Origin: Diphasiastrum complanatum
Lineage: Eukaryota > Streptophyta > Lycopodiopsida > Lycopodiales > Lycopodiaceae
Assembly: GCA_029204225.1 (NCBI GenBank)
Contig: CM055107.1
Coordinates: 26,097,482-26,161,481, forward strand
Length of the DNA stretch: 64,000 nt
Reading direction: 5' to 3'
Part shown: positions 42,681 through 53,373 of the stretch, piece after piece
Layout: each line of letters opens with the position of its first letter
Position numbering within the stretch: position 1 is the stretch's first letter
Translations under genes and position numbers: made by a program
Notes under the pieces: model-generated
Database searches by the model: none
Told to the model about the DNA's origin: nothing
What the model saw: only the letters and a program-made list of their open reading frames with translations

Positions 42681-44117
42681 AGATGGAAATCCTTAGGTAA
42701 ACAAAGATAAGAGGCAATTCATCAAAGTAGGATCTATTGTAGTAGCAAAACGAGAATATACCTCTTGGAAGTCCTGCAAGTATGCATGAAGGGGCCAGCT
42801 CCCCATATGAAGTGAGTACTTTTGGCCTCTCCATGGAATAAGAGGCCTTACTCATTATTATGCTATTGGAGATCTCATTGCCTTACCTAAGGACATGGTG
42901 ATATCCTTATAATTGGGTAAGGGCATAACATTCTTCCTCCTTAAACTAGTTTTGTCCATAGAACAAGAAGGAAAGGAAATATCATCGAACAACAAGAATC
43001 ACCAATTATTTTTAAGAATCATTGCCTTTGCACACTATCCTCTAGTAATAGGCAAGTGTACAATTTATGATTCGGCGATCGAAAAACGTAGAATTTGAAT
43101 CATATTTGTCAATCGTAATTTCGTGGATGCTCAAGTCACACATAAATATCAGAGAACATTGGAAGGTACGTTATAACATTCAACTCAAGGAAATGCAATA
43201 TTAATCTAAAGTCTCTTTCCTTAGGGAAGTTCTAAACTTCAAGAATTTTCCGTAACTTGGATTCTTATCAAGAAATATGAGTTATCTTAATTATGTATTC
43301 CATCTAGCAGGCAAAGGCAAAAAGCATATTTAAATAGATTTAGCATTAACTCCCTTTAACCATAAAAATTTAATTTGTTTCAGCCTAGAGTTAATGATGC
43401 TGAATTTTGACATATATTCAATTGTTACTCTTCGTATTGTTAGACATTGACATCCGATAGCAGGACCAGTAGGTATCAAACAAAAACACCACACTAGGGC
43501 AACGTTTCGCTGAAACGCATTTCATTCAATGAAACTCCATTTCATACGGATTGTTCGAAACGGATTTTAAAATTAGACCAAAATAAAAAGAAACACTCCT
43601 AATGTGTGTGTGAAAGTTTGGCATATAAAACTTTAGTTAGAACTCAGTAGGGAACAATAGAATTATGAATACCTTTTGTGCATGTGCATTGTGTGATGTA
43701 TCTCAATGTCTTATTGAGTCCTCAGTCATCTAAGTGTTCATTGTATAGAGTATAGAGCTATAATTACTTTCTAGACACTTAAAAAACAATAGTTGGTTCT
43801 TCTTTAACATAAGGTTACCAATAAAACCAAGCAAAAAAAACATCTCTAAAAATGTTTCATCGTTTCTTTTCCAACAGCAAAAAAAGAAACCCTAAAAACT
43901 TATAACTGATCAAGGACACGTCACTCACTTTCCTATGTCTTTTGTCTTTTCAAAGGCTTTTTTTGTTTCCTCTACCTAAGATAAACGTGAGATCATCATC
44001 CATAACTCATCCCACTTTGATCTGGCGAACACAACCCGAATGGGCTCATCCTCATCCTGCTCATCCCCCGACACTGGCTCATCTGCCTCGTACAATGGAG
44101 GCTCTCTGTGCACAAGC

Positions 44118-44122
<5 letters not shown>
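42681..44122. other. No recognised gene; possible transposon end near 43,490
   Basis: No 3' LTR of Copia-C here. At 43,490-43,570 a TAGGGCAACGTTTCGCTGAA block with GTTTCNNTGAAAC palindromes looks like a transposon terminus, but no partner end was found. Confidence 0.35.

Positions 44123-44155
<33 letters not shown>
44123..44155 (+). repeat. (CT)n microsatellite
   Basis: About 16 CT units; a second short CT run follows at about 44,171-44,183. Confidence 0.93.
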
Positions 44156-44158
<3 letters not shown>

Positions 44159-44289
44159 TCGACAAGCTCCCTCTCTCTCTCTCTGCCATCAGCTGTGTGC
44201 CCAAGTCATCTGCAGGCATGGGATGTGTGCTATCCGTAGGCAAGTCAACCTGGCACTCCAAATCAGATATCTTCGTCTGCAAGGTTTAA

Positions 44290-46892
44290 AATTTGCATGT
44301 CAGAGAGACAACTTGATCAGGAAATGAAACCAATGTACCAGCCGTCAACCAACATGCTATGAGAGAATAGCTTATCACTTGCAGTGCGCTCGTAATGGTC
44401 GGAAGTCTCCTAGCGAGACGTGCATTGGTGCTACAGAACACCAACCGCTCCAACTGACTCACTGACAACCGTGCAATGAAATGCTTCAGCACATGTGCAC
44501 GGGTGGAACGTCAATGAAACACAGCAATGGAGGATGAAATGAGATGCATACCTGAGGAAGGACCCGCAGTGCAAGACGCTGTATGGAGGGATAGGTGCTA
44601 TCGAACATGGTCCACTAGGTAATGGGAAGCTACCTCCTCTCTGGATCCTGAGCAGCCGGGTGGCCGAACGTGCCCATGCCGAAACGAAATGCAGCTAGCT
44701 CCTCCGTGAGCCTGATAGGATCCAAGCCAATGTGTGGACCCACCCTGTGAATGTACTCAAGCCAATCCGCCTCGAGCTCCCCGTCTGCGATTTGTGTCGA
44801 AGAGAGGAAGAGGGGATGCAGTATGTGTGCAACGCTGTGGATACTCCTGTGGAAGTAGTTCCATCTCGTCTCCCAGATGAACTTCAGCTCGGTCAGCCTG
44901 CAGGTGAGAGGGGCATGTGGTTTAATGCATTACGAAAAAACGTAACATCGACAGAAAAACAAACTAGCAACTACTGAAAAGATAAAGACCAATTACATTA
45001 CTATACTGCTTACCTCTCTGGCTGCAAGATGGGCAGCTGCAGGAACTGTCCAATCCGGTCCATGAGCTCATACACCAGTCCAAGTGTCGACCCCTCATTG
45101 TTAGCCATGTGGAGCACAATGTAGAGTGGTCGAAGGAGTCCTGACAATGTCTGTGCATCCCTCCAGAGCTGGTCTCCCCTCACCGTGGAAGAAAAGTGCT
45201 CCCCATCCTCAGTGTGCTGAAACGTACTGGCACGCAAAGATCACTGGCAACCATCTGTAGAAGCTGCGCCCTACACCTGATCAAACGGTCGATGACCACC
45301 AAGTCGAATGCAAAGCGTGTGGGGGCTGGCTTACGGAGGTCCAAATGGCTGAACACCCGAAATATGGCAAGAACACGCCTCTTCTTGGTGACAAAAGTCA
45401 CCAGGAAGAGGGCCTCACGGATGATGGCTCTAACCCAGGGAAGTGCACCTATGTCCCCCATCAGAAGGTCTATGTCGTGCGCTGCACAGGGGGTATGAAC
45501 GATGTGAGGGAACTCGGCCTCTAGCATTACACCCATTTGAATGCAGTTGGTGGCATTGTCTGTCACCACCGTGACGACATGTTGTGGGCCTATGGACAGG
45601 ATGGAAGACCTGATGACATCAAACATGAACTCTGCAGGTATGGCCCTCCCCCCCCTGTTGCAATCCACGGCCCTCAAAAACTGTGTGCCCATGCAGCTAG
45701 AGACCAAGATGTTGAGGATCGGCTTCGTCCTGACATCAGTCCAGCCATCGGACATGATGCTGCAACCGTAAGTGGCCCAGTGGCGACGTAGAAGCTCCAT
45801 CTCTCTAGACAAGGACTCGACCCTATCCCTCAACATGTGTTTACGGACAAACTCTGAACTAGGGACTCTCCAGCTAGGGCTGACAGACTGTGCAAGGCAG
45901 AAGGCCCTTCTGAAGGGCTCAGAGTCGGTGATGGCAAATGGAAGGTTCAGCTCATAAATCAGACTGGCCATGGCCTGTGTGGCCTCTCTGTCCATGTGCG
46001 GCTGATGCGCGCCGCGAATGCTCTGCTGCCTAAGAACTCCTAGATGGGCGATGCCCTCCAGCATGGTGCACCAAACGTGACGGGAATGGATGATGACGCG
46101 ACAGGCTGGGCACTAGTGGATGCATCAGCTGTAGACGTGGAATGGGGAGAGTGGGATGCATTGGCAGGGATGGGTGCAGCAACATAAGTGGGGTGCACTG
46201 GTGGAGGGGGGACATTTGGCATGGGATACGAAAACTGCTGGCTAGGGAGGTCATCCAGATGGGAAGGGAGGGAGGAAGGGATCTCCTCAACATTCTGGAA
46301 GGCCTCGTCACTGGCATCCTGGGCCTGCTCCTGCACGGGTGGCGGAGAGTCCATGAGAAAGTCGTAAACTGGGGGAGTGCGAGCAACAGTAGGTGGTGGT
46401 GGAACCGCAGTGGCAACTGGCGGACGCGATGGGACGGGATCCACCGGAATGGGTGCAGATGGGGATGCGTGTGGCGGAACTGTTTAAGGGGGATGAGAGA
46501 CAAAGGGACTGGACGAGGATGCACTCCCTCTCCTCGTGCGTGCCAGCCAAGCAGGCAGCAACTCGGGGTCAACCACGTAAGGTGCGGTGCAAAACCAAAG
46601 AACACCCTCCGAAATGGTGTTCTCCCCCGCCACAAGACGTGGCGCGTAGGTGTCCAGAAGTTGCTGCCTGACGGGAACGGACATGCTGCCGCAGGGGGCA
46701 GCATTCAGTGTGCCACCATTTTTGGCGCGTGCACCGAGTAGGTGGCCTTAGGCGAGTGAGGGTGGCACTGAACTCGACCAGGCAATATCGACAACGCACG
46801 ATCTTTGCACCGGACTTGTTGGACTTGTCAGGAACCTGTCTGACAATGTCCACCTCGTCCCACAGATCGGCAAGGTTGGAATGCACCATTTC
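44290..46892 (-). pseudogene. hAT transposase (BED zinc finger, DUF659, hAT dimerisation)
   Basis: From ATG 46892: LWDEVDIV then a C-x2-C pair (RCRYCLVEF) of a BED-like finger. A frameshift follows, then GHLLGARAKNGGTLNAAPCG in a shifted frame. Next is a long Pro/Ser-rich part. DUF659 lies at 46064-45180: FAITDSEPFRRAF, YGCSIMSDGWTDVRTKPILN, TVVTDNATNCIQMG and HTPCAAHDIDLLMGD. Then RPLYIVLHMANNEG, and after an apparent intron AFRFGMGTFGHPAA, WWTMFDSTYPSIQRLALRVL and a decayed dimerisation end SQLERLVFCSTN (normally ERNWS). These parts would bind element ends and cut and rejoin DNA in the nucleus. At least three frameshifts make it inactive. Confidence 0.85.
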
Positions 46893-47170
46893 TATAGAGG
46901 GAACTGGGGAAAAAAGGCAGAGATGATCGTGAGTGCGATAGGAGGCGGAAGGCTGGAAAATCCACAACAATGGCCGAAGTAGCAGTAGCAGTAGCAGGGG
47001 CAGAAGCGATCTGTGCAATGCGAAGACGGTCTGATGGTGAGGAGGGCGCGGGCAGCAGGGAGGGCGCAGACAACAGGAAGAGGGCGCGAACAGCAGCGCG
47101 ATGGGCAAGGAGAGAGATGAAGCGAGGGGGGGGGGAAATTAGGGCAAAAAAAATATATAAATATTAAAAA

Positions 47171-47260
47171 TATTAAATATTGTGGTACCGCGGATCAGTA
47201 TGGATCCGCGGATCAGTATGGATCCGCGGATCAGTATGGATCCGCGGATCCTGGTACCGC
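47171..47260. repeat. 18-bp palindromic tandem array in hAT leader
   Basis: GGATCCGCGGATCAGTAT repeats about three times, bounded by GGTACCGC on both sides. Each unit contains the palindrome GATCCGCGGATC. The position between transposase leader and terminus suggests a subterminal transposase-binding array. Confidence 0.85.
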
Positions 47261-47283
47261 TGGATCTATGATAAGAAGTTAAT

Positions 47284-47431
47284 CTGATCCTGCGATTCTT
47301 GAATTGTGATTCGCAAATCGTTCTGAAAAAACAGCCAAAATTTAATTATTTATTTTATTTCGCGATTCATTGGGGCGAATTGCGATTCGCAAATTGCTGT
47401 TCCCTGCGAATCGCGATTCGCTGCAACTATG
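47284..47431. repeat. GCGATTCG-rich transposon terminus
   Basis: GCGATTC, GATTCGC, GCGAATTGCGATTCGC and GAATCGCGATTCGC occur within 130 bp in both orientations; the outer end is CTGCAACTATG. Confidence 0.6.
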
Positions 47432-47570
47432 ATATATGTATAAGTTTAAAGAAGAAAATTTAAATTCGTTTTGGAATGAGCATTCCGATACGCTGCCCCC
47501 GCCCCCCCGCGGCACGCATTCCGAATGCATCTATGATTCAAACATTTACATTGAATCTTTATCTTCAATG

Positions 47571-47572
<2 letters not shown>

Positions 47573-47653
<81 letters not shown>
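47573..47653 (+). repeat. (GA)n microsatellite
   Basis: About 40 uninterrupted GA units. Confidence 0.95.
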
Positions 47654-47655
<2 letters not shown>

Positions 47656-47659
47656 GTTA

Positions 47660-49003
47660 ATAATAACATTGTTGTTACCTTTAGGGTGCATGTGGTTTTG
47701 AAGATTCATCAAGTACTTTTTTGATTACTTATTTTCAAAATGGTTAGATAGACAATGTAATTGATGTATGATGTCAAAGGTATGGTCTCAAAGGCCCTTA
47801 TGAGGTCATAAGTGGAACAACACACCTTCTTATCCCTGTATTTGGACTCTTCAACGGTGCCACTCATCATGTATTTTTGGGTAGTTGAGAATCCGGTTCA
47901 AAATTCAATACCTCGCTAGTAAGACCATCTACCTTTTCCCCATATTGCCAAGTGTTGCCTTAAGCATAATCTCACGTTAGTTAGCCAAAACATGGCTAGT
48001 ATAGATTTGAGGAAAGGTGGAAGATTGTAGATCATTTTGAAAGGTGTTGTTGTTGTATCCATCCAAGACAAACTATCAATAGGATATTTTTCAAATTATA
48101 ACTAATGATGAAAGTTGGTGACTTAAAGACAAACACATTTCTATAACTATAATCGATTGGCTGCTTTAGTTTGAAGCCTAGTTGACTTGTCAATCACAAC
48201 ATGTTTGCCTTAAAGAGTAAGCGAAGCACATGCAAGTAAAATCATGTAACCAATACATGCACTCCTTGCCTCTTTGTGACTCCTTGCATTTAGTGGTGTT
48301 TATTTAACTATAGAATTTTGGATCTCTTGCATCCCCACCACTATAGATCACTCCCTTGAGCTAATGATTGAAAAGTTCAAAATCAAAAGCAGGGAATGAC
48401 ATGTTGCTTCACTTTGAAGGTGCTTATCACCATGAGAGAGAACACTGCTTCAAATTTGAGTAAGAAAGCATACATCTAGTTCTCCCTTTTTGGAAGTATC
48501 TTTGTCCGTGAAGGTAGAGCCTTTCTTTTTTCCTCGTCTTTTGCAATCTTACTAGATAGACAATAAGTATCGACTTGCATGCAAACGTGATGTGAGAGCA
48601 ATTTTCTCTATGGGTAGTGTGAAGTCATATGCATGGGTTATTTCATTTATCTAATTTTAAAGTAGCCATTCTATGACGTTGCATTATTATAGTTTATGAT
48701 CTAGTTAATCAATACTCTCTTTCCTTTTCCTTTTCAATTTTTTTTGCATCAAAGCAGAATCTTGTTTTCTTTACAAATGTCCTTTGTTTTGTTATGTATT
48801 ATATACTTTGGTTCATACTTTTTCCATTCATTGAATGGAAACCTTCAAAACATTGTCAAAATGCAATATATTAGCTGTCAATTAAGGTTGTAACATGTTT
48901 AATTGAAGTTCAAGGGAGCTTTTTTAATTCAAACTTGCACATTTTACTCGGTGAATGAAATGACATTGATTCATATATGTGAAGGTTGACTTGCACATTT
49001 CAA
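47660..49003. other. No recognised gene
   Basis: AT-rich; no coding, repeat partner or RNA gene seen. Confidence 0.4.
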
Positions 49004-49004
49004 A

Positions 49005-49200
49005 ATGGACATATTGAATGGGGATGTTTCTGCTAGTGCAATCGATGGGAAAGCTTTGCAACGAAAGAGGAAAAGGAAAGTAAGACCATCATTGAAAGTG
49101 GCTCGTTATGATGTGGAGTCATCTGTCTTGGGCTGTAAAGGAGCACAAGAGTCAAGTACGATTGACTCAAATGATTGCTCTAGGTTGAAAGGATTGAAAA
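49005..49200 (+). CDS. Possible first exon of RRP7 or of an unknown gene
   Basis: ATG followed by 65 codons rich in K and R (KALQRKRKRKVRPSLKVARY), ending exactly at a consensus donor GTAAGT at 49201. A basic, lysine-rich start followed 3.2 kb later by the RRP7 C-terminal exons would fit plant RRP7, but no middle exon (RRM region) is seen between them, and I do not recognise the sequence itself. Confidence 0.3.
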
Positions 49201-51339
49201 GTAAGTACTTTTTGAAGGATCATGGACTTGTTATAGCAGTTATGATCAAAACCTTCAAGTAGAGATCAGAGATGATAATCAGAGAGATAAAGACAGCATC
49301 GTTGATGAAAGCAGGCAAATGGTGTGGTGAATGATGATATTGATTGTTCTAACCCTAACATTAGTCTCTATTTTATTCCATTATGAGGTTTTCTAACTAT
49401 GCTAAACCTGCATTTTACTATTAATAGCAAACGAGTTTCACAACTCTGAATATTTAGTCGTTTTGAAAACCTCATTTGTTTTTTTCTAGAACATTTGGAC
49501 GGAAGCCTTGTGCGGGGGTTTAATTTGATTCTCCTTCAATTGGCTGCTCTAATTTTGGGTCCTGATACTGTTAGCAGTCTATTGCTGAACCCACCAGTCA
49601 CCTCTCTACCATCTCTTTTCAATACAACTACACTAGAAAATCTTAAAGCTCTCTAACTACAACAAAGCGTTTGCTCTCCATGTCATCTCTTTCAATGACA
49701 ACTCTCAAAGATGATAACACCTCTAACTACACCTATTGCTTGGCTGATCATTCTCAGCTTATGGCTTTCATTAGATAACGATTTTCTATTTCTTTGCAAC
49801 GAGCTCAGGCCTTGTCAATCTTACAAGGGGCGACGATCGCTGGGTCGGCCTCTTCTCACCTCCCTTTACTAGCTGACTCCCCATTGGTCCACTTATCTGA
49901 TTTGCTGCAGTCATTCCACTGGCAATAACATAGTTTTATCTTCTTGCTAATGGTAGGATCCTGTTGTGTTGTAGTACATAGTTTTTCCTTCTTGCTAATA
50001 TTAGGATCCTGTTGTGATCTTAGTTGTATTACATGCTTCACTCTTGTTTTCTTCAAACTTTCCCTCGGGTACTTCTTATATTTCTTTGTCATCAATGTTC
50101 TCATAAGTGTTCTATGAATAAATGGAACCCGTTGTTTCTTCTCCCTTACATATGCCGCCATAGAAAACTCTCAAGATGTCGATGCCACCACCGCTCCTAC
50201 AGAACCGGTTAGTCATTCCCACCCCTCCACAAATCCGTATCGCAGGTGAAACACATTGGCTAACCCCCCCCGATCTGACTGCATGGGTTGGAGGAGGCAC
50301 GAGGAGCCAACTGTGGGTTGCTGTGAGCTAGTGGAGTACAGGCTATGCTAATACCCCCTAACACTTTTCTTAAGGCACGAACACAGGAGTGGGAGGGCGC
50401 CACTTATTACGCGTAACGTAGGCCAGTGGCCTTCCTCCTGCACAGGTACTGGAGGCAGTGGCCTCTTCCCATACAGGACCAGCGGGCCTCCTAGCAGGGA
50501 AGAAGAAGAAAAAAGAGAAGATAATGATTACATCTAAAGGGAAAAATCTGTCCTTTGCAGTGGACTGGTTGCCAGGGTGACGTGCAGGAGAAACCCCCCC
50601 ACCCCGGGACTTCACCTTCTTTTTAAACTTTTTCTTTATCTGTAGATGATGAAATGTATACAATTTTCAAGTCATGACTACAAATCTTTTGCAAAGTGTG
50701 AGTCTAAACTTAACTTTTCAACAGATGTATGTTTTACAATCTTCAAAATCTTAGTTTGTAATTATTACGTTACAACCTTTCTGAACTTAGGCAAGTTTTA
50801 AAGCTTAAGCTTGCAAACTCAACGTTTAGCAAAGCTTAACAAGGCTTAAAGCTTATCTTTAAGCTTAAAAACTTAGCTTCGATAAGTGTTTTGAGTATCA
50901 CACTATTTTTTTATTCTATTTCCTATAATTGCAAACAATCTTTGCAGGAAAAAGGCAATAAATCAGACTCTACAGCACCCTGTTAAATTTTTTTGCCAGG
51001 CTGTTTTTTCTGCCAGTCTACCGGCTTAGATGCCATAAAATGACTGTTTAAAGCCATCAAAACATAGATTAAGCATTGCAAATAAGGGGCCCAAACTAGA
51101 ATTTTGCAGCTGGTTCATTTACACTTTTCAAAAGCATCAGCTATGATATTCAAGCATACTAACAGAATTTCATCAACCACCACTTAAGCAGTAAAGCATT
51201 TGTTGTGAAGAAAAGTTAGGAACATGTGCACAGGAAAACCGGTGGCTTTCATACCAGCTGTTAGGATTCTACTTGGCCAATCTCTGTAAGGTGACTGCAC
51301 AACATCAAGTGACTAACGCTTTGTAACGGCCCATCCATA

Positions 51340-51430
51340 GAGTCGGAATTGACTCACTTCTGTGCACCGGAGTTGTTGACACCTGATAAAGCCGCTTACG
51401 ATGATGGTGTCCCATACTACTCATAAGCTT
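51340..51430 (+). repeat. Dispersed repeat, copy 2 (partner near 2,575)
   Basis: AGAGTCGGAATTGACTCACT, GCACCGGAGTTGTTGACACC and GCTTACGATGATGG, then CCCATACTACT, match 2,585-2,680 in order. Confidence 0.55.
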
Positions 51431-51958
51431 TGCCAATGCAAGGTTCAGTACCATCCACAAGCCTCAACATGCACATATATGGAGAGGCAATAGTAAGCAC
51501 ATGTGATCAAGAGACAGGGTTGCACAACCTTTACCTAGCAATAAAACAACGAAGTAGTGATTGCTTTGAATGTATGTACAATGTACATACTTGAAAGTAC
51601 ATACTTAATCTATCAATCTTTGTTAAAGACATTGACATGAGGCCTTGAGTTTACTGACTTGACCTTGCAAGACTTGCCATTTATAACCCTGATGTGAGTC
51701 CAGACCTCTAAGATTTTCAGAATTCTTAAGAACAATTGGTCTGCCAGCTTCCCATAAGTTCTCCTTCATCCTGCCTTATAATAATTCATTTTATTCAACA
51801 CTGTTTCTTACAGTGATAACCACAAAACCAGTTCTTAGGGTGATTCATTGCATCCAGCGTGGTCCTTATCTTATGTTCATCCATCACAATCCTCATCTTT
51901 TGATGATTCACCACACTTGACACAATTTGAAGATGATTGAGTCCTCTTTTGAAGAAGC

Positions 51959-51960
<2 letters not shown>

Positions 51961-52044
<84 letters not shown>
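51961..52044 (+). repeat. (GA)n microsatellite
   Basis: 42 GA units. Confidence 0.95.
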
Positions 52045-52047
<3 letters not shown>

Positions 52048-52438
52048 CACATAAAATGTCTTAACTGCAAAATGATCGATTATCCCAAGTAGAAATCCTA
52101 TCTCTCGCTTTAGCTTTAGCATACACTAATTTATCGTGTTCTGCTGTACCCTACCAGTGCCAAACTTCTGAACACTCAATTGAATGTAGATGAGGCTCAT
52201 AGCAAGCACTTTCATTACTTTTGAAACCCTCATCCATTACCCTTTTTTTATAATTTTCCCACATATAGAGTTTCATTTTGAATCTATGTATCTCGTAGAA
52301 CTGCTCTGATCGCATCATTATAACAGCTCAAGCTAATTGGGTTTGTATTACTATTCATGAAGGATTGTCTCTTATTTATCTAGGAATATTCTATTTTTTA
52401 CAAATGCACTGAGATCTTTGATTTTTGTTGTGGAGCAG

Positions 52439-53263
52439 AATGGATTTGGGAGTACCGTGCTAAGCGTCCTGGTATTCCTGTGTTGCAAAAGCAAGTAGAC
52501 ACTTTCATTGCAGAGTATGAAGTTCATGAGGAGCAGGTACTAATTTTTATCATATCATGATGGATAGACATGTTATGTTTGGTAAGGTGTTTAAGGTCCT
52601 GTTCTTCTTCATGATCTGTGTGGGTTGACAGTTTAGTGTCTTATCTAATGCCCACTTTTCAGGCTAAAAAAGAAAGGGAGGCAGCTGCAGCAAATGATGA
52701 AGGTTGGACGTTAGTAGTGAATAAAGGTGGCAGAAAGAAGGTTACTGATTCAGAGAGCGGCATCAAAGTGGGTGCAGTAGCTATTTCTAAGGCTGAGAAA
52801 CAGAACGAGAAGAAAAAGAGCAATGAGCAGGCGACTTTGAACTTTTATAGATTCCAAAGGCGTGAAGGGCGTCGAAATGGTATATATGCTCTCTTATAAT
52901 CACGGCTTCAATGTGCTGTAGCTTTTAACAGAATACTGTTCTTTGTATTCTCGTTTTCAGATCTATGGCAAGTAACAATGCAATTTTTATTCTGCTGGTA
53001 TCTTTTTCTATATATATTTGCTCTCTTATAGTCACAACTTCAACGTGCTGTAGCCTTAACAGCATACTGTTCTTTGTATTCTGGTTTTCAGATCTATGGC
53101 AAGTACCAATGTAATTTTTATTCTGCTGGTATCTTTTTCTGATGAGCTTAACTCTATATTTGTGCTTTTGTTGGCAGAGGTCCTTGAGTTGCAGAAGAGA
53201 TTTGAAGAAGACAAGAAGCGGATAGCAAAAATGAAAGCAGCCCGTAAGTTCCGTCCATTCTAA
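52439..53263 (+). CDS. RRP7: Ribosomal RNA-processing protein 7, last three exons
   Basis: Exons 52439-52536, 52663-52879 and 53178-53263 join in frame (AG acceptors at 52437, 52661, 53176; GT donors at 52537 and 52880; stop TAA 53261-53263). The product reads WIWEYRAKRPGIPVLQKQVD, then DEGWTLVVNKGGRKKVTDSE, LNFYRFQRREGRRN and EVLELQKRFEEDKKRIAKMK, ending AARKFRPF. This is the conserved C-terminal RRP7 domain, with its helical FYRFQ.RE..R..EV..L...FE.DK segment and RKFRP end. RRP7 acts in the nucleolus in early small-subunit (18S) processing. The exons are clean, but the N-terminal and RRM exons were not found, so the gene is either split by very long introns or truncated. Confidence 0.9.
52884..53145 (+). 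repeat. 132-bp tandem duplication inside the last RRP7 intron
   Basis: CTCTTATA.TCAC..CTTCAA.GTGCTGTAG to CTGCTGGTATCTTTTTCT occurs twice with offset 132 bp (52,891 and 53,023). It does not touch the splice sites. Confidence 0.9.
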
Positions 53264-53287
53264 CTTGTTTTAACAATGTGATTTGAC

Positions 53288-53373
53288 AAAAGTTCTTGAG
53301 TTAGATTAAAGATTGGAAGACAAGAAGAGAATAGTAGAAACAAAACCTGCTCATAAGTTTTGTCATTTCCAAC
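53288..53373 (+). pseudogene. Decayed second copy of the RRP7 last exon
   Basis: About 25 bases after the RRP7 stop, AGTTCTTGAGTTAGATTAAAG, GAAGACAAGAAGAG and CATAAGTTTTGTC line up with the exon at 53178-53260 (GGTCCTTGAGTTGCAGAAGAG, GAAGACAAGAAGCG, CGTAAGTTCCGTC). It carries stops and a deletion, so it is a dead tandem copy. Confidence 0.8.

Larger units (their letters stand above)
44286..47431 (-). mobile_element. hAT-type DNA transposon with BED/DUF659 transposase
   Basis: Minus-strand transposase pseudogene (see next entry), preceded by a leader with an 18-bp palindromic tandem array (47,171-47,260) and a GCGATTCG-rich terminus ending CATAGTTGCAGC (inverted) at 47,431. The opposite terminus and the 8-bp target duplication were not identified, so the left boundary is the end of recognisable coding. 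Confidence 0.75.
49201..52438. other. Non-coding, repeat-bearing stretch upstream of RRP7 exons
   Basis: Holds a 54-bp direct duplication at about 49,925-50,030 (CTTCTTGCTAATNNTAGGATCC twice), a GC-rich patch at 50,370-50,610 with no ORF of note, a dispersed repeat at 51,340-51,430 and a GA microsatellite. The RRM-encoding exons of RRP7 were looked for here and not found. Confidence 0.45.

Noticed and set aside
44646-46741. Several long plus-strand ORFs over the hAT element
   Set aside because: Shadows of the GC-rich transposase on the opposite strand; no domain in the plus frames.
50370-50663. GC-rich 97-residue minus ORF
   Set aside because: No domain, low-complexity K/F runs, no splice or start context.
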